A stretch of DNA of 56,229 nt. Origin: Type-B symbiont of Plautia stali (lineage in GTDB: Bacteria > Pseudomonadota > Gammaproteobacteria > Enterobacterales > Enterobacteriaceae). The DNA is taken from contig BBOA01000013.1 of assembly GCA_001485295.1 (NCBI GenBank), positions 1-56,229 of the forward strand, written 5' to 3'. Made by a program: the position numbers and the translations under genes. This document shows positions 15,848 to 25,671 of this stretch, in pieces (positions within the stretch are counted from its first letter, which is position 1; every line of letters begins with the position of its first letter). The notes under the pieces are model-generated. The model did not search any database, was not told the DNA's origin, and worked only from the letters and a program-made list of their open reading frames with translations.

Positions 15848-15924
15848 GGGTGACAGGAACCTAAGAACAAAGCGTCCCGTGACAGGGATGCCTTGAGCGA
15901 CTTTGCGAGCGGTTTCTGTCACCC
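15848..15924. repeat. Imperfect 77-nt inverted repeat after gyrB
   Basis: GGGTGACAGGAACC (15848-15861) pairs with GGTTTCTGTCACCC (15911-15924) with one mismatch, and a smaller arm pair TCCC/GGGA lies inside. It sits between the gyrB stop and the terminator. It could be an mRNA 3' structure, a small RNA or a dispersed repeat. Confidence 0.6.
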
Positions 15925-15942
15925 ACGCCGGTTCCGGCTTTC

Positions 15943-15970
15943 AAACCCTTCCCGGTGGGAAGGGTTTTTA
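15943..15970 (+). terminator. Rho-independent terminator of the dnaA-gyrB block
   Basis: Perfect 11-bp stem AAACCCTTCCC / GGGAAGGGTTT with a GGT loop, followed by T residues. It closes transcription downstream of gyrB. Confidence 0.9.
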
Positions 15971-16051
15971 TGCCTGAAGCGGCGCGAAACTGGTCATTGT
16001 GAGCGGGATCGCGCTGGCATTTAAGCCAGACTCTGACTTAGCGAGGAAGCT

Positions 16052-16875
16052 ATGGCGATTAAACTGGTTGCAATTGATATGGACGGCACGCTGCTTAACC
16101 CGCAGCACGAGATCACCGCTGGCGTAAAATCAGCCATCGATCGCGTGCATAAAAAAGGGGTTGCCGTAGTACTGGCGACCGGTCGTCCCTACGTCGGCAT
16201 CCAGCGCTACCTGATGGAGCTAGGCTTGGTCGACGAAGGCCATTACTACATCAGCTACAACGGCGCGCTGGTTGCAGCAGGCAAAAGATGGCGAGTACGT
16301 GGTGGAAATTACGCTGGGGTTCGACGACTACCTTTACATCGAACAGCTGTCGCGTGAGCTGGGCGTGCATTTTCAGGCGGTCGACAAATCTTCGCTTTAT
16401 ACACCGAACAAAAATATCAGCGAATACACTATTCATGAGGCGAGCCTGACCGGTATTCCAGTGCGCTATCGCGCGGTGGAGGAGATGGATCGCGCCACGC
16501 GTTTTCCCAAGCTGATGATGATCGACAAGCCCGATCTGCTGGATGCGGCTATTCAGCGCCTGCCGGCGAAAGCCCAGCTACACCATTCTCAAGAGCGCGC
16601 CTTACTTCAAGAGCGCGCCTTACTATCTGGAGATCCTCGATCGCCGCGTCAACAAAGGCCAAGGCGTTAAAAGGCTGGCGGAGAAGCTGGGCCTGACGCG
16701 CGACGAAGTGATGGCGATTGGCGACCAAGAGAATGACCTAGCGATGATTGAGTACGCCGGGATGGGCGTCGCGATGGGCAACGCTATCGACTCCGTTAAG
16801 CAGATCGCCCAGTTCGTCACCAAAACCAATATGGAAGACGGTGTGGCGCACGCCATCGAAGAGCTGGTGCTGTAA
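16052..16875 (+). pseudogene. yidA: HAD-superfamily sugar phosphatase YidA, frameshifted
   Basis: YidA dephosphorylates sugar phosphates in vitro. The start MAIKLVAIDMDGTLLNP holds the HAD nucleophile motif DMDGT, and the end AIGDQENDLAMIEYAGMGVAMGNA the last HAD motif. Between them are two frameshifts, near 16272 (one extra base before QAKDGEY) and near 16563, and an 18-bp tandem duplication (16589-16624) that repeats KSAPYF/Y. Nearly the whole gene is otherwise readable, so inactivation looks recent. A sequencing error at either frameshift cannot be excluded, but the two together make a pseudogene likely. Confidence 0.85.
16589..16624. repeat. 18-bp tandem duplication in yidA
   Basis: TCAAGAGCGCGCCTTACT occurs twice perfectly (16589-16606, 16607-16624). 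The E. coli protein has a single LKSAPYFLEIL at this place. Confidence 0.9.
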
Positions 16876-17105
16876 CCCTCTACGGACGGCATTCCACCGT
16901 CCAACCTCGCATTTTTCGCTTTCCGCCGGGGCCACAGGATCTCGGCTGTCTGTTTTATGAACTGTATTGTAGTACAAATTCATTCTAGAGTACTATAATT
17001 AGCTGCATGCCTTGTAAACTAAGGGCAACCCGGTTATTGAGGTTCATCGCACAGCCTCGACGCGCTGAATACGTCCGTCTGATGCCATGCTCTGAGGATC
17101 ACACG

Positions 17106-18199
17106 ATGAATCACTCTCTTCACCTCAGCACCATTAGAAAAATGAACCTGCGCATCATGCCTTTTATCACGGTGCTTTATCTCATCGCCTATATTGATCG
17201 CGTGAGTATCTTGGTCGCAGTGCTGCAAGTGAACGCCGATTTGGCGATGACTACCGAGATGTACGGCATCGCCGCCGGCATCTTCTATGTCACCTACATT
17301 ACTTCAAGGTGCCGAGCAACGCGCTGTTGACGCGCGTCAGCGCGCAACGCTAGATCGCGCATATCATGGTGAGCTAGGGCATTATCCCGCAGACATGAGC
17401 TTGGTGCAGACGCCGGCTCAGCTCTACGTCATGCGCTTTTTGCTCGGCGTGGCGGAAGCAGGCTTTACGCCCGGCATCATTTTCTACCTCAACTGCTGGT
17501 ATTCGCGCAGCGGCCGCACTCGCGCGATGCTGCTGTTTTATATCGGCGCGGCGCTGGCGTCGGTGATCGGATTACCGCTTTCCGACAGCCTGCTTAATCT
17601 GCACGGCATGCTGGGCGTCTTGGCTGACGGCGGAACAGCGCGACTATTTGCAGTAGAAACTGGCGCGCGACGAGCAGCACGCGGCGATACGCGATCATAA
17701 CTGGCGAGTATCGCTCAAAAGTCGGCGCGTCTGGACGCTCAGCCTACTGTCGGCGATGTCTTTCCTGTTCGCTTGCATCTTTATGTACCTTAACGGCCGT
17801 CACTCCGATCGCACCGGCGAACGGGCGCGCCATCTTGGCCTGCTGCTGGCGGCGTTGGCGGTGCCGCAGCAGTGGATAGCCTATCTGCTGTTGGTGCTAA
17901 TGGTCGGCCTGAATTGAATAACGCGCGCTTCCAGTTTTCTGAGCGGTCGTCACCGAAACGGTGTCGGGTGTAGCGGGCGCGGCGCCGATGGCGCTTCAAT
18001 GCGGTGGCTAACATCGCCGGGCTGGGGTTTTCCCCCCGTGATGGGGCACATCGAAGATGCCACCAATAGCTACAACGACGGCCTGCTAATTGTGGCGGGC
18101 GCGCTCATCCTCGGCGGCATATTGGGATTGATAGTCGGGCGTAAGCGGGCAATCGAAGGGGCAACCGCGTCGCCGCCAAAATTAGAGCTGCGTCTTTAA
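17106..18199 (+). pseudogene. MFS transporter of the anion:cation symporter type, broken
   Basis: ATG 17106 gives MNHSLHLSTIRKMNLRIMPF, then ITVLYLIAYIDRVSI, the TM1 segment typical of anion:cation symporter family MFS carriers for organic acids. Later blocks LYVMRFLLGVAEAGFTPGIIFYL and NSYNDGLLIVAGALILGGILGLIVG also fit. Frameshifts near 17300, 17620 and 17900 and the loss of several helices break it. Substrate unknown. A weak promoter region and no gene lie in the 230 bp between yidA and its start. Confidence 0.75.
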
Positions 18200-18246
18200 C
18201 GCTTTTGGCGTAGCTTGTGGGGCAACATTTTTAGTCAGGTTGACCT

Positions 18247-18878
18247 ATGCGCGAAAAATAGATCACCTTCAGCCCGCGACATCATCAGCTGACTAACAGC
18301 AACGTCTGGACCGCCGACAGCCAGTGGCTCGCTTTCGATGTTCGCACGTCGGGCACCTCCTTTACCAGCGGCACTATTGAGCGGGTCAAACGTCGAGAGC
18401 GGCGAAGTCGAGGTGTTCTATCGGGCTACTGACAGCGTGCACGTCGGCTGGTCACTGTCAGTCCCGATCTGCCACCGTGCTACCTGTGCATTCACGGGCC
18501 GGAACATCCAGACGACGCTTGGACTATCCATCGAGGATCTACGCAACGTCGGCATCCCAGTGCCGCTGCGCGCGGTCGCGCCGGTCAAACAGCATTCGCG
18601 TGAATATGACGGCAGCCACTTCTGCGTGCTGATCAGCCGCACGACCGCGACGCCGCAGCCGGGCAGCGACAGATCGATTGCGCCTACGAAGAGGGCTGAA
18701 TCGGCGTGCGCGGCTACCAGAAAGCAGACGGCAGCTGGCAGCGCTGGGCTATCGCCTTTATCGGCGACACACACACTCCGCCGCCGGCGAGAAACAGCCG
18801 GAGATGTTTATTGTCGACCTGCCGGAGGCGCTGGAAGCGTATGCGCAGGCAGGCGGCAAATCTTTACGGTGTCGGCGT
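18247..18878 (+). pseudogene. yidR: YidR-like beta-propeller protein (DUF3748), broken
   Basis: Starts MREK, then a TAG, then ITFSPRHHQLTNSNVWTADS, QWLAFDVRTSGTSFTSGTIERV and later EYDGSHFCVLISRTT, TPQPGSD and AFIGDTHTP, matching E. coli YidR, a predicted periplasmic TolB-like protein of unknown role. Internal deletions and at least four frame changes are present, and the C-terminal half is absent. It runs into the convergent yidQ. In E. coli yidQ, yidR and the ibp genes are neighbours too, so the local order is ancestral. Confidence 0.75.
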
Positions 18879-19237
18879 AATCGTCAGATGGGGCACGGCC
18901 TGCGCCAGATTTTCCTGCGTGTGGTTCAGTTTTTCGCTCTGAAGAATGCGCTCACGCGGGGAATCGATCTATCGTAGTCGCTGCGCGCGTAGTCCCAAGG
19001 CAGCAGCATCGTATTCAGCACGGTGGAAAAAGGCAGATCGATCAGCGCCAGCAGCTTAAGCGCCCAGCTGCTCTCATCGTCGACTAGAATAGCGGCAATG
19101 GCGCGCGTATCGAGATAGTAGCCCTGATTCGGGCCGGTATGGGACATTACGCTGGAGCACCCTGAACTCATAAAGGTGTAGCAGGCCAGCGCGCTCGCCA
19201 GAGGAAAAGCCTCTAATAATAATTTCGTTTTCATCAT
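18864..19237 (-). pseudogene. yidQ: YidQ family outer-membrane lipoprotein, frameshifted near the C-terminus
   Basis: Small lipoprotein of the YceK/YidQ family, function unknown. From Met at 19237 it has a hydrophobic signal, a lipobox-like SSGC, then CSSVMSHTGPNQGYY, TRAIAAILVDD and LPFSTVLNTMLLPWD, as in E. coli. One extra base near 18954 shifts the frame; the ancestral tail RILQSEKLNHTQENLAQAV can be read to TAA 18864-18866 in the next frame. The current frame ends at 18926 with an altered tail, so a shortened protein might still be made. Confidence 0.75.
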
Positions 19238-19385
19238 CCCTTCAGCTGTATCGTTCACCTTGCTGAGTTAGCTCGTCCGTTACCTTCCTGCTCTGCGGCA
19301 AGGTGCATTATGCCAGACGAAAGGTCCCCTGAGTGTAAAGGGTATGCCATTTCAGCAGAGTGGTGAAAAAAATCGCGTTTCGCCT

Positions 19386-19414
19386 CTTGAAAGCCACAGG
19401 AGCATACCCATTTT
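19386..19414 (+). promoter_or_regulatory. Sigma-32 heat-shock promoter of ibpA
   Basis: CTTGAAA at 19386-19392, a 14-nt spacer, and CCCATTT at 19407-19413 match the sigma-32 consensus (CTTGAAA, 11-16 nt, CCCCATNT). Its position about 110 bp upstream of ibpA is right for a leader with an RNA thermometer. Confidence 0.8.
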
Positions 19415-19439
19415 TAAGCTACGGACGCACTCGCTGTCG

Positions 19440-19519
19440 CCGACAGGGACATCGGGGCGCCGAGCGGCCTGTCCATAGTGGAAGGTTGCTAAAACTTGCT
19501 GAATATCAGGAGTCATTCC
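19440..19519 (+). promoter_or_regulatory. ROSE-like RNA thermometer in the ibpA leader
   Basis: The last part of the leader contains TTGCT twice (19486-19490, 19496-19500) and the Shine-Dalgarno AGGAG at 19508-19512. In ROSE elements a conserved UUGCU pairs with the AGGAG and melts on heating. A GC-rich hairpin (GACAGG / CCTGTC) lies upstream. The assignment rests on motif and gene identity; the fold was not computed. Confidence 0.7.
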
Positions 19520-19936
19520 ATGCGTAATTTTGATCTTGCTCCGCTTTATCGCTCTGCTATCGGTTTCGATCGTTTGTTCAACCTGCTGGAATCGAATCAG
19601 AACCAGAGTAATGGCGGTTATCCTCCATACAACGTTGAGCTGGTCAACGAAAACCACTACCGCATCACCATTGCGGTGGCGGGTTTTGCTCAGAAAGAGT
19701 TGGACATCACTGCTCACGACAACGTGCTGGTCGTGCGCGGCGCGCATCCTGAAGAGCAGGTCGAGCGCAAATACCTGTATCAGGGTATCGCCGAACGCAA
19801 CTTCGAGCGTAAATTCCAGCTGGCTGACCACATTGTGGTGCGTGACGCTCGGCTGGAAAATGGCCTGTTGAGCATCGATCTAGAACGCATCGTCCCGGAA
19901 GAGGCAAAACCGCGCCGGATTGAAATTCTGAACTAA
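19520..19936 (+). CDS. ibpA: Small heat-shock protein IbpA
   Basis: Alpha-crystallin type holdase that binds unfolding proteins and hands them to DnaK/ClpB. ATG 19520 gives [19 protein letters not shown], 138 residues (E. coli 137). Crystallin domain at about 35-125 ([32 protein letters not shown]), C-terminal IEILN close to the IEI motif used in oligomerisation. An in-frame ATG-like codon upstream (19496) lies within the thermometer and is not the start. ibpB is absent downstream. Confidence 0.97.
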   Translation: MRNFDLAPLYRSAIGFDRLFNLLESNQNQSNGGYPPYNVELVNENHYRITIAVAGFAQKELDITAHDNVLVVRGAHPEEQVERKYLYQGIAERNFERKFQLADHIVVRDARLENGLLSIDLERIVPEEAKPRRIEILN

Positions 19937-19953
19937 TCAGAATCAACGAAAAG

Positions 19954-19979
19954 AAAACGCCGCTGATGCGGCGTTTTTT
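19954..19979 (+). terminator. Terminator after ibpA
   Basis: AACGCCGC / GCGGCGTT stem with a TGAT loop followed by six T residues. Confidence 0.9.
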
Positions 19980-19989
19980 ATGGCTGCGA

Positions 19990-20670
19990 TCAGGGATGGG
20001 TGGACATCAACAAACGATGGCTGACCAGTCTGCTAAAGACGTTGATCAGTAGGCCAAAAATAATCACCGTCGCGCCCAGCATCTTCTACGCCGACAGCCC
20101 GCTCGCCCAGCACCAGCGCGGTGCTCAGAATGCCGATTACCGGCACCAGCAGCAACAGCGGCGCCACGTGCCAAGTTTCATAGCGGCTAAGCCGCTTGCC
20201 CCAGATGGCGTAGCCGACGATAGTGGCGATAAAGGCGAGATAGATCAGCGCCAGCACGGTTTGCAGCGAGATATGCATGAGGCTGAACAACGATGGCGTT
20301 TTCTCCCTCGAATATGGCCATGAGCAGGTGAAAAATGGCAGCACCGGCAAAAGCGTGCTCCACACCACCAGCGACATCGCCGGCACCTTGCGGTTGCCTA
20401 GACCCCACGATAGCGCTACCGCCAGCGTCAGCATCATGGTAGTCAACATAATGCCTGCCGTCGCTAGCATAAACATGCCGAGCGTGCCAATTAGCACGCC
20501 GGCGATAGGTTCCAGCGCAGTTTTTCCGCCTGCAGCAACCAGCGGTGCCAGTCCGGCCTGCATGCCGAGCTTAATGGCCAGAAACAGAAAGGTGAACTGG
20601 CCAAAGCTGAAAAATTGACGCCCCATGCGACTACCACGCAGAGCGCCAGCAACATATCTTTAACTGACAT
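19990..20670 (-). pseudogene. eamA: EamA-type O-acetylserine/cysteine exporter, broken
   Basis: DMT-family exporter. ATG 20670 gives MSVKDMLLALCVVVAWGVNF, then after a deletion FGQFTFLFLAIKLGMQAGLAPLV, MSLVVWSTLLPVLPFF, IYLAFIATIVGYAIWGKRLSRYETW and VAPLLLLVPVIG, close to E. coli EamA. The ancestral end INVFSRLVSHRL runs to TGA 19990-19992. Helices after the first are deleted and there are frameshifts near 20600 and 20080. It is the last member of a minus-strand gene series (22600 to 19990). Confidence 0.8.
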
Positions 20671-20686
20671 GCGCTTTCCCCTGTGG

Positions 20687-21337
20687 TCAGCCGCTGACCA
20701 TCATCGGCGTGGCGATGTCGGCATAACAGGCGTCGCCGACGATACGACGATAGTCGTCGGCGTTCAGGACGATCGATTTTTCCAGCGCGCCGGCATTGAA
20801 CCACAGCATACCGACGTCACGCCGCCGCGCATCGACGCGCAGCGCCAGCGACTGAGCTATCTCAAGCGCGGCGCAGCTCGATTTCTTGCCGCCGATGGCG
20901 CGCGCCGCGCTTTTGACGTTAATTTTGCAGTCGCCCGGTACGATCGCCAGCAGAAAGCGCGACCGGGTGCCGTCCAGCATCGCCACTTCCAGTACCATCA
21001 CCTTCGCCGCCTGATTCAGGGCATTGCCGCGCAGCGCGGCGAGCGGGCGGCAGCAGCGCCGGTTCAATATCGCGCTATTCGGTGAACTAGTTCTGTGGCG
21101 CCGCCGTGTGTTTCGCTAGGTAAGGACCCTGCGTGGTTAGCGCGCCGTTGGGATAGTGCGACGCGTGGATCTTTTCACGGCAGCGCTGCAAATCCGCTAC
21201 CACCTCCTAGCGATCCTCCTCGGTGAGGAAGTTGCACAGCACCAGCAACGGCCCGCGCGCCGTGAAGATGTCGTCCACTTGTTCGTTTCTATAAACATGC
21301 TGGGATTGATCACGCGTATCTGGTTAAAAATGGCCAT
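20687..21337 (-). pseudogene. Fused remnants: unrecognised protein plus YbaK/YeaK-like deacylase
   Basis: Two parts. From ATG 21337 (good GGAAGGAA ribosome-binding site) MAIFNQIRVINPSMFIETN, then in another frame GPLLVLCNFLTEEDR, EVVADLQRCREKIHASHYPNG and ALTTQGPYLAKHTAAPQN, which I do not recognise. Near 21060 this joins AALRGNALNQAAKVMVLEVA, IVPGDCKINVKSAARAIGG and FNAGALEKSIVLNADDYRRI, typical of YbaK/YeaK-type mischarged aminoacyl-tRNA deacylases. The junction looks like a deletion fusing the start of one gene to the body of the next. TAG codons occur in the first part. Confidence 0.55.
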
Positions 21338-21376
21338 GATGGTTCCTTCCCCAAAGGAATTTCGCGTAGTTCATGG

Positions 21377-22027
21377 TTAGCCATACGTCGGCCAGCTGGC
21401 GACGTTGCCCAAGGTTGGAATAGTTTCAGACGAGATACAGGTGTAGCGTTCCTGCTGCAAATGATGCAGCGTAAAATAGTGTGGATAAGGGGCGTCCTGT
21501 GAATGCCACTGCCACGCCTAGGCGTGATCGCGGGTGACGAAAGCCGCGTTGCCTGCGCTGCCCGCCCGGCTCCACCTGCGCCAGCTTCTGGCGTAGATAG
21601 TCGCGCGTGAAGTCGGCAGGCGTAATGGGATCCACCAGATACTCCGCCGAATCGAAGCGGGATGCCGCCATGCCGAGACGCGCGTACACCTTCAGCATAA
21701 ACCCGTTATGCATCATGTACCAGCGCGTGCCTGCGCTGTCGCGCAGCAGCAGATGGGAAAATTCCAGCCCCTGATTTTTGCTCAACTTGGCGTTGCGCAC
21801 GTGCACCGCTAGAAAGCGCCCTTTAATACGCTCGACGTCAATACCCGGCAACGCCTCGGCGAAGGGGCCGCTACCGCGCAGCGTCTGGATCTCGCCATTT
21901 TCCAGCCATAAACATCCCCAGCCGTTGGAGTGCTCTTTAATTGGGCCGTCGTGGCAGGCGGTTTCTCCGCAGCTCATAGCGCGCGCCGCGGCGAATTCTC
22001 TCCCTGCGCCAGAATCATTCTGCACAT
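21377..22027 (-). pseudogene. Class II glutamine amidotransferase-like protein, broken
   Basis: ATG 22027 after an AGGAGG site gives MCRMILAQGE; Cys2 would be the N-terminal nucleophile of class II amidotransferases. A frameshift follows at about 21998. Then HSNGWGCLWLENGEIQTLRG, RFLAVHVRNA, LLLRDSAGTRWYMMHNGFM and YLVDPITPADFTRDYL are readable, and the tail runs to TAA 21377-21379 in another frame. The HVRNA / MHNGFM pair is the signature of YafJ-like proteins. It lies just downstream of an ATP-grasp remnant and may have been translationally coupled to it. Confidence 0.7.
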
Positions 22028-22600
22028 AATAAATTTCCTCCTGAAATAGTGGCGGCGGTATGCACTAGTGCGTTGAACACCGCCAGAATATCGTCGCTTC
22101 CACTCGCGGTGAGGCGCAGTGTGCCGAGAACGCCCGCATGACGCGTCAGATCGGCATAGAGCGACGATCGGTGTGAAACCTGTAAGCCGGGAAGCGCCAG
22201 CGGCGGCGGCAGCGCGCCCTAATGATATAGTTTTCCGCTTGGCGCAGCCGCAGCAGCTGGCCCACGGCGTGAGGCGGTGCGGGAAAGCGCAGCGTTAGCA
22301 TCGCGCCGCCCGTCTCCAGCAGAAAGGCGACTTCCGCCTAGTCTATGCCGGTCGCCTCCCGCATCAGATTTACCACGCCCATGCTGGAAAGACAAAAGCC
22401 CATCTCCAGAAAATGTGGCACGCCATCCACCAAGATGAAATCAATATGTATGAAAGGCGCCGAGTCGGTAGCAGAAGGTTTCGCAGCAAAAGTCGTCAGG
22501 CTGGCGAAAGCAGACGATGAGAGCACCGTTTAGCGGAATCGATGATTGCCGGCGTCAGGTAGCCTTCAATTTCTCTCATCATGGTGGAAAGATTATTCAT
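22015..22600 (-). pseudogene. ATP-grasp ligase-like protein, large internal deletion
   Basis: Starts MNNLSTMMREIEGYLTPAII at 22600, then jumps to the ATP-grasp core FIHIDFILVDGVPHFLEMGF, LSSMGVVNLMREATGID and AEVAFLLETGGAML. The Glu in the LEMGF segment corresponds to the metal-binding part of ATP-grasp sites. The central nucleotide-binding part is missing, a TAG follows TGID, and the C-terminal region is in mixed frames. ATP-grasp enzymes join a carboxylate to an amine; the substrate is unknown. It heads the minus-strand series with the amidotransferase and EamA exporter. Confidence 0.6.
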
Positions 22601-22807
22601 TTTTCACGTTTTCCTTTTCCTTTGGCAGTTAAATTGGTTTAAATGCGATGGAACCTACTGATTCCATGAAAAACAGGCCATGAAGCGGTGTAGCAATGAA
22701 TGTTTTAACGGATGCGATAGCCAGCTCATCGGATGCAGCGCATGAGGTGGCGGCACGTCATTCATAAATAATTAAGAGATGCAGGCTAAAGTACTTTGAA
22801 TGTACTC

Positions 22808-23985
22808 TCTTGAATACGCACAGATCAGTACGATATGGGGTGGAACAGATGCCCGGTGAAATGGACGAACAGGAGAGTCAGAGCAGCCGTTACTGCCAGA
22901 TAGCCGAGCGGATCGCTGCTGCCCGACAGCGGTGCGCACGCTGGCGCCGCTGGATTAACAGACGGAGATGCATTTGGCGATCCTCTGCTCGGAATGCCGC
23001 GTGCGTCTCGACCTATCGAACGGCGATAGCTCTCTTTATCCGGTGAAAAATATCGGGCTGCTGATGCGCCAGATGAGTTACAGTAAGCCGGCGCTGTTGA
23101 GCAACTCGGTGAAAGGCAGCGGCTATCTGCAGTTCAGGCATGAGATCGCGGGCCGCACGGTGGAGAGTCGCCCTTGCTACTTTGTGCTGCTGCAGATGCT
23201 GTACAACCTCAACCTACGCGTGATTGAGGTTGAAGCCGGATCGGAAGGCTATGTTAACGTGGAAAAGCTCACCGTGCTGTTTCGTTGCAAAAGCGGTGCA
23301 GGCGTTTCTCACCATCAAAAACGTCTACAATCCGCTCGGCAAATCGATTCATAACGAGCAGAAGGTCTATACCGCTCGCCAGGCCGATGAGAATGATATA
23401 GTGATCGTCGAAGATGATCATTTTCAGCGATACTGCGTTCGGCGAACGGCACCCTTTTCCAATGAGCGCCTTTAGCCCCAATGCTATCCTGTGCAGCTGT
23501 TTTTCGAAAACCGGCGCGCCCGGCATCCGCATCGGCTGGGTGCGCACAGCGTCAACTACATGCGCAAAATCGCTTCGCTGAAATATACCTCGACCAATGG
23601 ACACCTTGACGCTGTCGCAGGCGGCGCTCGCCGAACTGGTGCGCAGCGGCGGCTATGACGCCCATCTGCGCAAGCTGGCGCGACAGATCCAGCAAAATGC
23701 GTCAGGCGCTGCAGCGCGAATTCCCGGCGGCCACGGCGCGTATCGAAGCCGGAGGGCAGCTATGTGCTTAAGTCGAGATGTCGCAGCGGGCGCTGAATAT
23801 TTGCGCGCTGTTTCTCAAGGCGCGTAACGCCGGCATCGCGCCAAGCCATATTTTCGCTACCGACAATCGCTACTATCGCTGCTTTCGGCTTAATGCGGGA
23901 TTTAGCTGGAACGCGGAGGCCGAGCAGGCGATCCGCTAGCTGGGCGCGGTGGTGTCACGAGTCGCTGGCGGCTGGCGGAGGAGTG
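22808..23985 (+). pseudogene. MocR-like regulator/PLP aminotransferase, broken
   Basis: A short GntR-like helix-turn-helix trace (RYCQIAERIAAA) is followed by an aminotransferase fold: LDLSNGDSSLYPVKNIGLLM, KPALLSNSVKGSGYLQFRHEI, CYFVLLQMLYNLNLRVIEVE, then the PLP-lysine region SKTGAPGIRIGWVR and ATDNRYYRCFRLNAGFSW. MocR proteins regulate, often divergently, a nearby metabolic operon, which fits its position opposite the ATP-grasp series. At least six frameshifts; the Trp before LGAVVSR is TAG (23937-23939). Confidence 0.7.
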
Positions 23986-24022
23986 AGCTCCTTTCAGGCC
24001 AGAGCGCACTCAGACTATCTGA

Positions 24023-24300
24023 TTACAGCTGCTCCGTAAACGCCTTTTCCACTTCTTCCGCCAGAATCCGCACCGCGCGCTCGATATTCTCGGCGTCCGG
24101 CACATAGTGCATCCGCATGCACTGATGGGTGTGCGGCCACGCCTGCTCCAGTCCGAGGAAAAAAAGTGGCCCCGTCACCATCAATACGCCGCACGCCTTA
24201 AGGCGCTAGTAGAGCGCTTCGGTGCTGATCGGCAGAGCGCGTAACCACAGCCAGAGAAAAATCGTGCCTTTAGGCTTATAGATCAGGCAGCGATCTTCCG
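24023..24300 (-). pseudogene. avtA: 3' fragment of valine-pyruvate aminotransferase
   Basis: Reverse-strand reading gives IYKPKGTIFLWLWLRALPI, STEALY, then LKACGVLMVTGPLFFLGLEQ and PHTHQCMRMHYVPDAENIER, ending AEEVEKAFTEQL at TAA 24023-24025. This is the C-terminal fifth of AvtA, which makes valine and alanine by transamination. The rest is deleted at about 24300. One codon before RLKACG is TAG. Confidence 0.8.
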
Positions 24301-24441
24301 AATGAGAAAAAAAGAATAAGTTACACTATATAATAAGTGCGAAAAATTTTTTAATCCTCGGCCGTGAATGCGCTGCTTTTTTATTTACAACACTGTTCCT
24401 CGTAGCCATGATGTCGACGATACTATATCGACGTTAACTGG

Positions 24442-25040
24442 ATGAACGACGCCATGCATGAAACCTCGCTGACGGAGGCACTTCAGGAGGCGATGCTCGC
24501 CTCTGTCGCCGCGATCTTTTTCTGGTTGGCGTGCCATCGCGCTGCCCAGCGAGGCGCGCTGATCCTGATCGGCTGTTTCTACAGCTGCAGCTGCATGCTA
24601 ATCCAGCTGCATGCTAATCCGCGAGCTGGACTTTGTGTTTGACCTTGTCGCTCACGGCAACTGGGTGTGGTTCGCGCTGGCGACCGGCGACCACTGCCGC
24701 CAGTCTGGCGCTGCGTACGCCGCGCGACACGCTGGACGGGCTGGTAGTATTCGTCACGCACCGCTGCTAGCTGATGACCATCAGCGAATTGCTGATCGTG
24801 CTGGTGTTCTCCCTCCTGTTCGGCATGCACCAGCTGTAGCAGCCCTAATGCTGGACGGCTACAACCGCGTGGTAAAAAACATGACTGAAGAGGGCACCGA
24901 GCTGCTGGGCTACAGCAGCTGCTGGCTCGCCTCCGTTCGCTATCTGTGGCGAACCCGTCCGGCGCGAGCTAGGGCCGCTGCTGTTGAACCGGTCACGCAT
25001 CGCTTGCCGCCGAACCTGCGTCATACTCCTCGTAAGCCTT
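24442..25040 (+). pseudogene. Unrecognised multi-pass membrane protein, broken
   Basis: Hydrophobic blocks alternate between frames: SVAAIFFWLACHRAAQRGAL, ILIGCFYSC, LIRELDFVFDLVAHGNWVWF, ISELLIVLVFSLLFGMHQLW, then LDGYNRVVKNMTEEGTELLG. Together they suggest a four-helix inner-membrane protein. I do not know the family. A 16-bp tandem duplication (24588-24619), several frameshifts and a TAG for the probable Trp after MHQL break it. It lies in front of dnaT. Confidence 0.4.
24588..24619. repeat. 16-bp tandem duplication
   Basis: CAGCTGCATGCTAATC occurs twice perfectly (24588-24603, 24604-24619) inside the membrane-protein pseudogene and shifts its frame. Confidence 0.9.
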
Positions 25041-25087
25041 GCTTTTTTGACGCTTCCGGGCGCTAAAAAAGGTACAATAGTGACTTG

Positions 25088-25110
25088 TGCGCCGGTGTTC
25101 CACCGGCGCA
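25088..25110 (+). promoter_or_regulatory. Strong hairpin in the dnaT leader
   Basis: TGCGCCGGTG / CACCGGCGCA, a perfect 10-bp stem with a TTC loop, lies 28 bp before the dnaT start and just after a TACAAT-like -10 box (25074-25079). It lacks a T-run, so it is not a standard terminator. It could stabilise the mRNA or control dnaTC translation. Confidence 0.5.
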
Positions 25111-25137
25111 ACGTGCAGGTCAACGTCAGGTTTCATC

Positions 25138-25671
25138 ATGTCAGTCAAAATTCTTACTTCTACGCTTATCGGTCTGGATGCATTTCGTCAGGATCCGCGC
25201 CATGCGCTGCAACAGGCGGAAAACGGCACGCTGGCGGTGCTCGATAATTATGCGCCGGTGCTCTATGCCGTGACGCCCGAGCGGCTGGCGCATCTGCTGG
25301 CACTGGAGGCGGCAGCGCAGTCCAGCGACGTGACGCTGGACGACAGTTTGTATGACGACCTGCCCGCGGCCTTGCCGACGCCGGCCGGTAAATTCGCCAT
25401 GTATTCAGGCTGGCAGCCTGATGCCGATTTCCAGCGTCAGGCCGCAATTTGGGGCGTGGCACTGAGCGAGCCGGTCACGCCTGCGGAACTGGCCGCCTTT
25501 ATCGCCTACTGGCAGGCGGAAGGTCGCCTGTTCCATCATGTGCAGTGGCAGCAGAAGCTGGCGCGTAGCGTGCAGATGAACCGCGCCGCCAGTGGCGGTC
25601 AGCCGAAACGCGACATCACGCAAATCAGCAATACTGATTACAACATTCCCAATGGGTTTCGAGGTGAGTAA
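25138..25671 (+). CDS. dnaT: Primosomal protein DnaT
   Basis: Component of the PriA-PriB-DnaT primosome that restarts stalled replication forks by helping load DnaB. 177 residues (E. coli 179). Reads [19 protein letters not shown] at the start; the C-terminal DNA-binding part shows [20 protein letters not shown]. The start ATG 25138 was chosen over an upstream in-frame codon (25087) because it matches E. coli. Its TAA overlaps the dnaC ATG by one base. Confidence 0.96.
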   Translation: MSVKILTSTLIGLDAFRQDPRHALQQAENGTLAVLDNYAPVLYAVTPERLAHLLALEAAAQSSDVTLDDSLYDDLPAALPTPAGKFAMYSGWQPDADFQRQAAIWGVALSEPVTPAELAAFIAYWQAEGRLFHHVQWQQKLARSVQMNRAASGGQPKRDITQISNTDYNIPNGFRGE

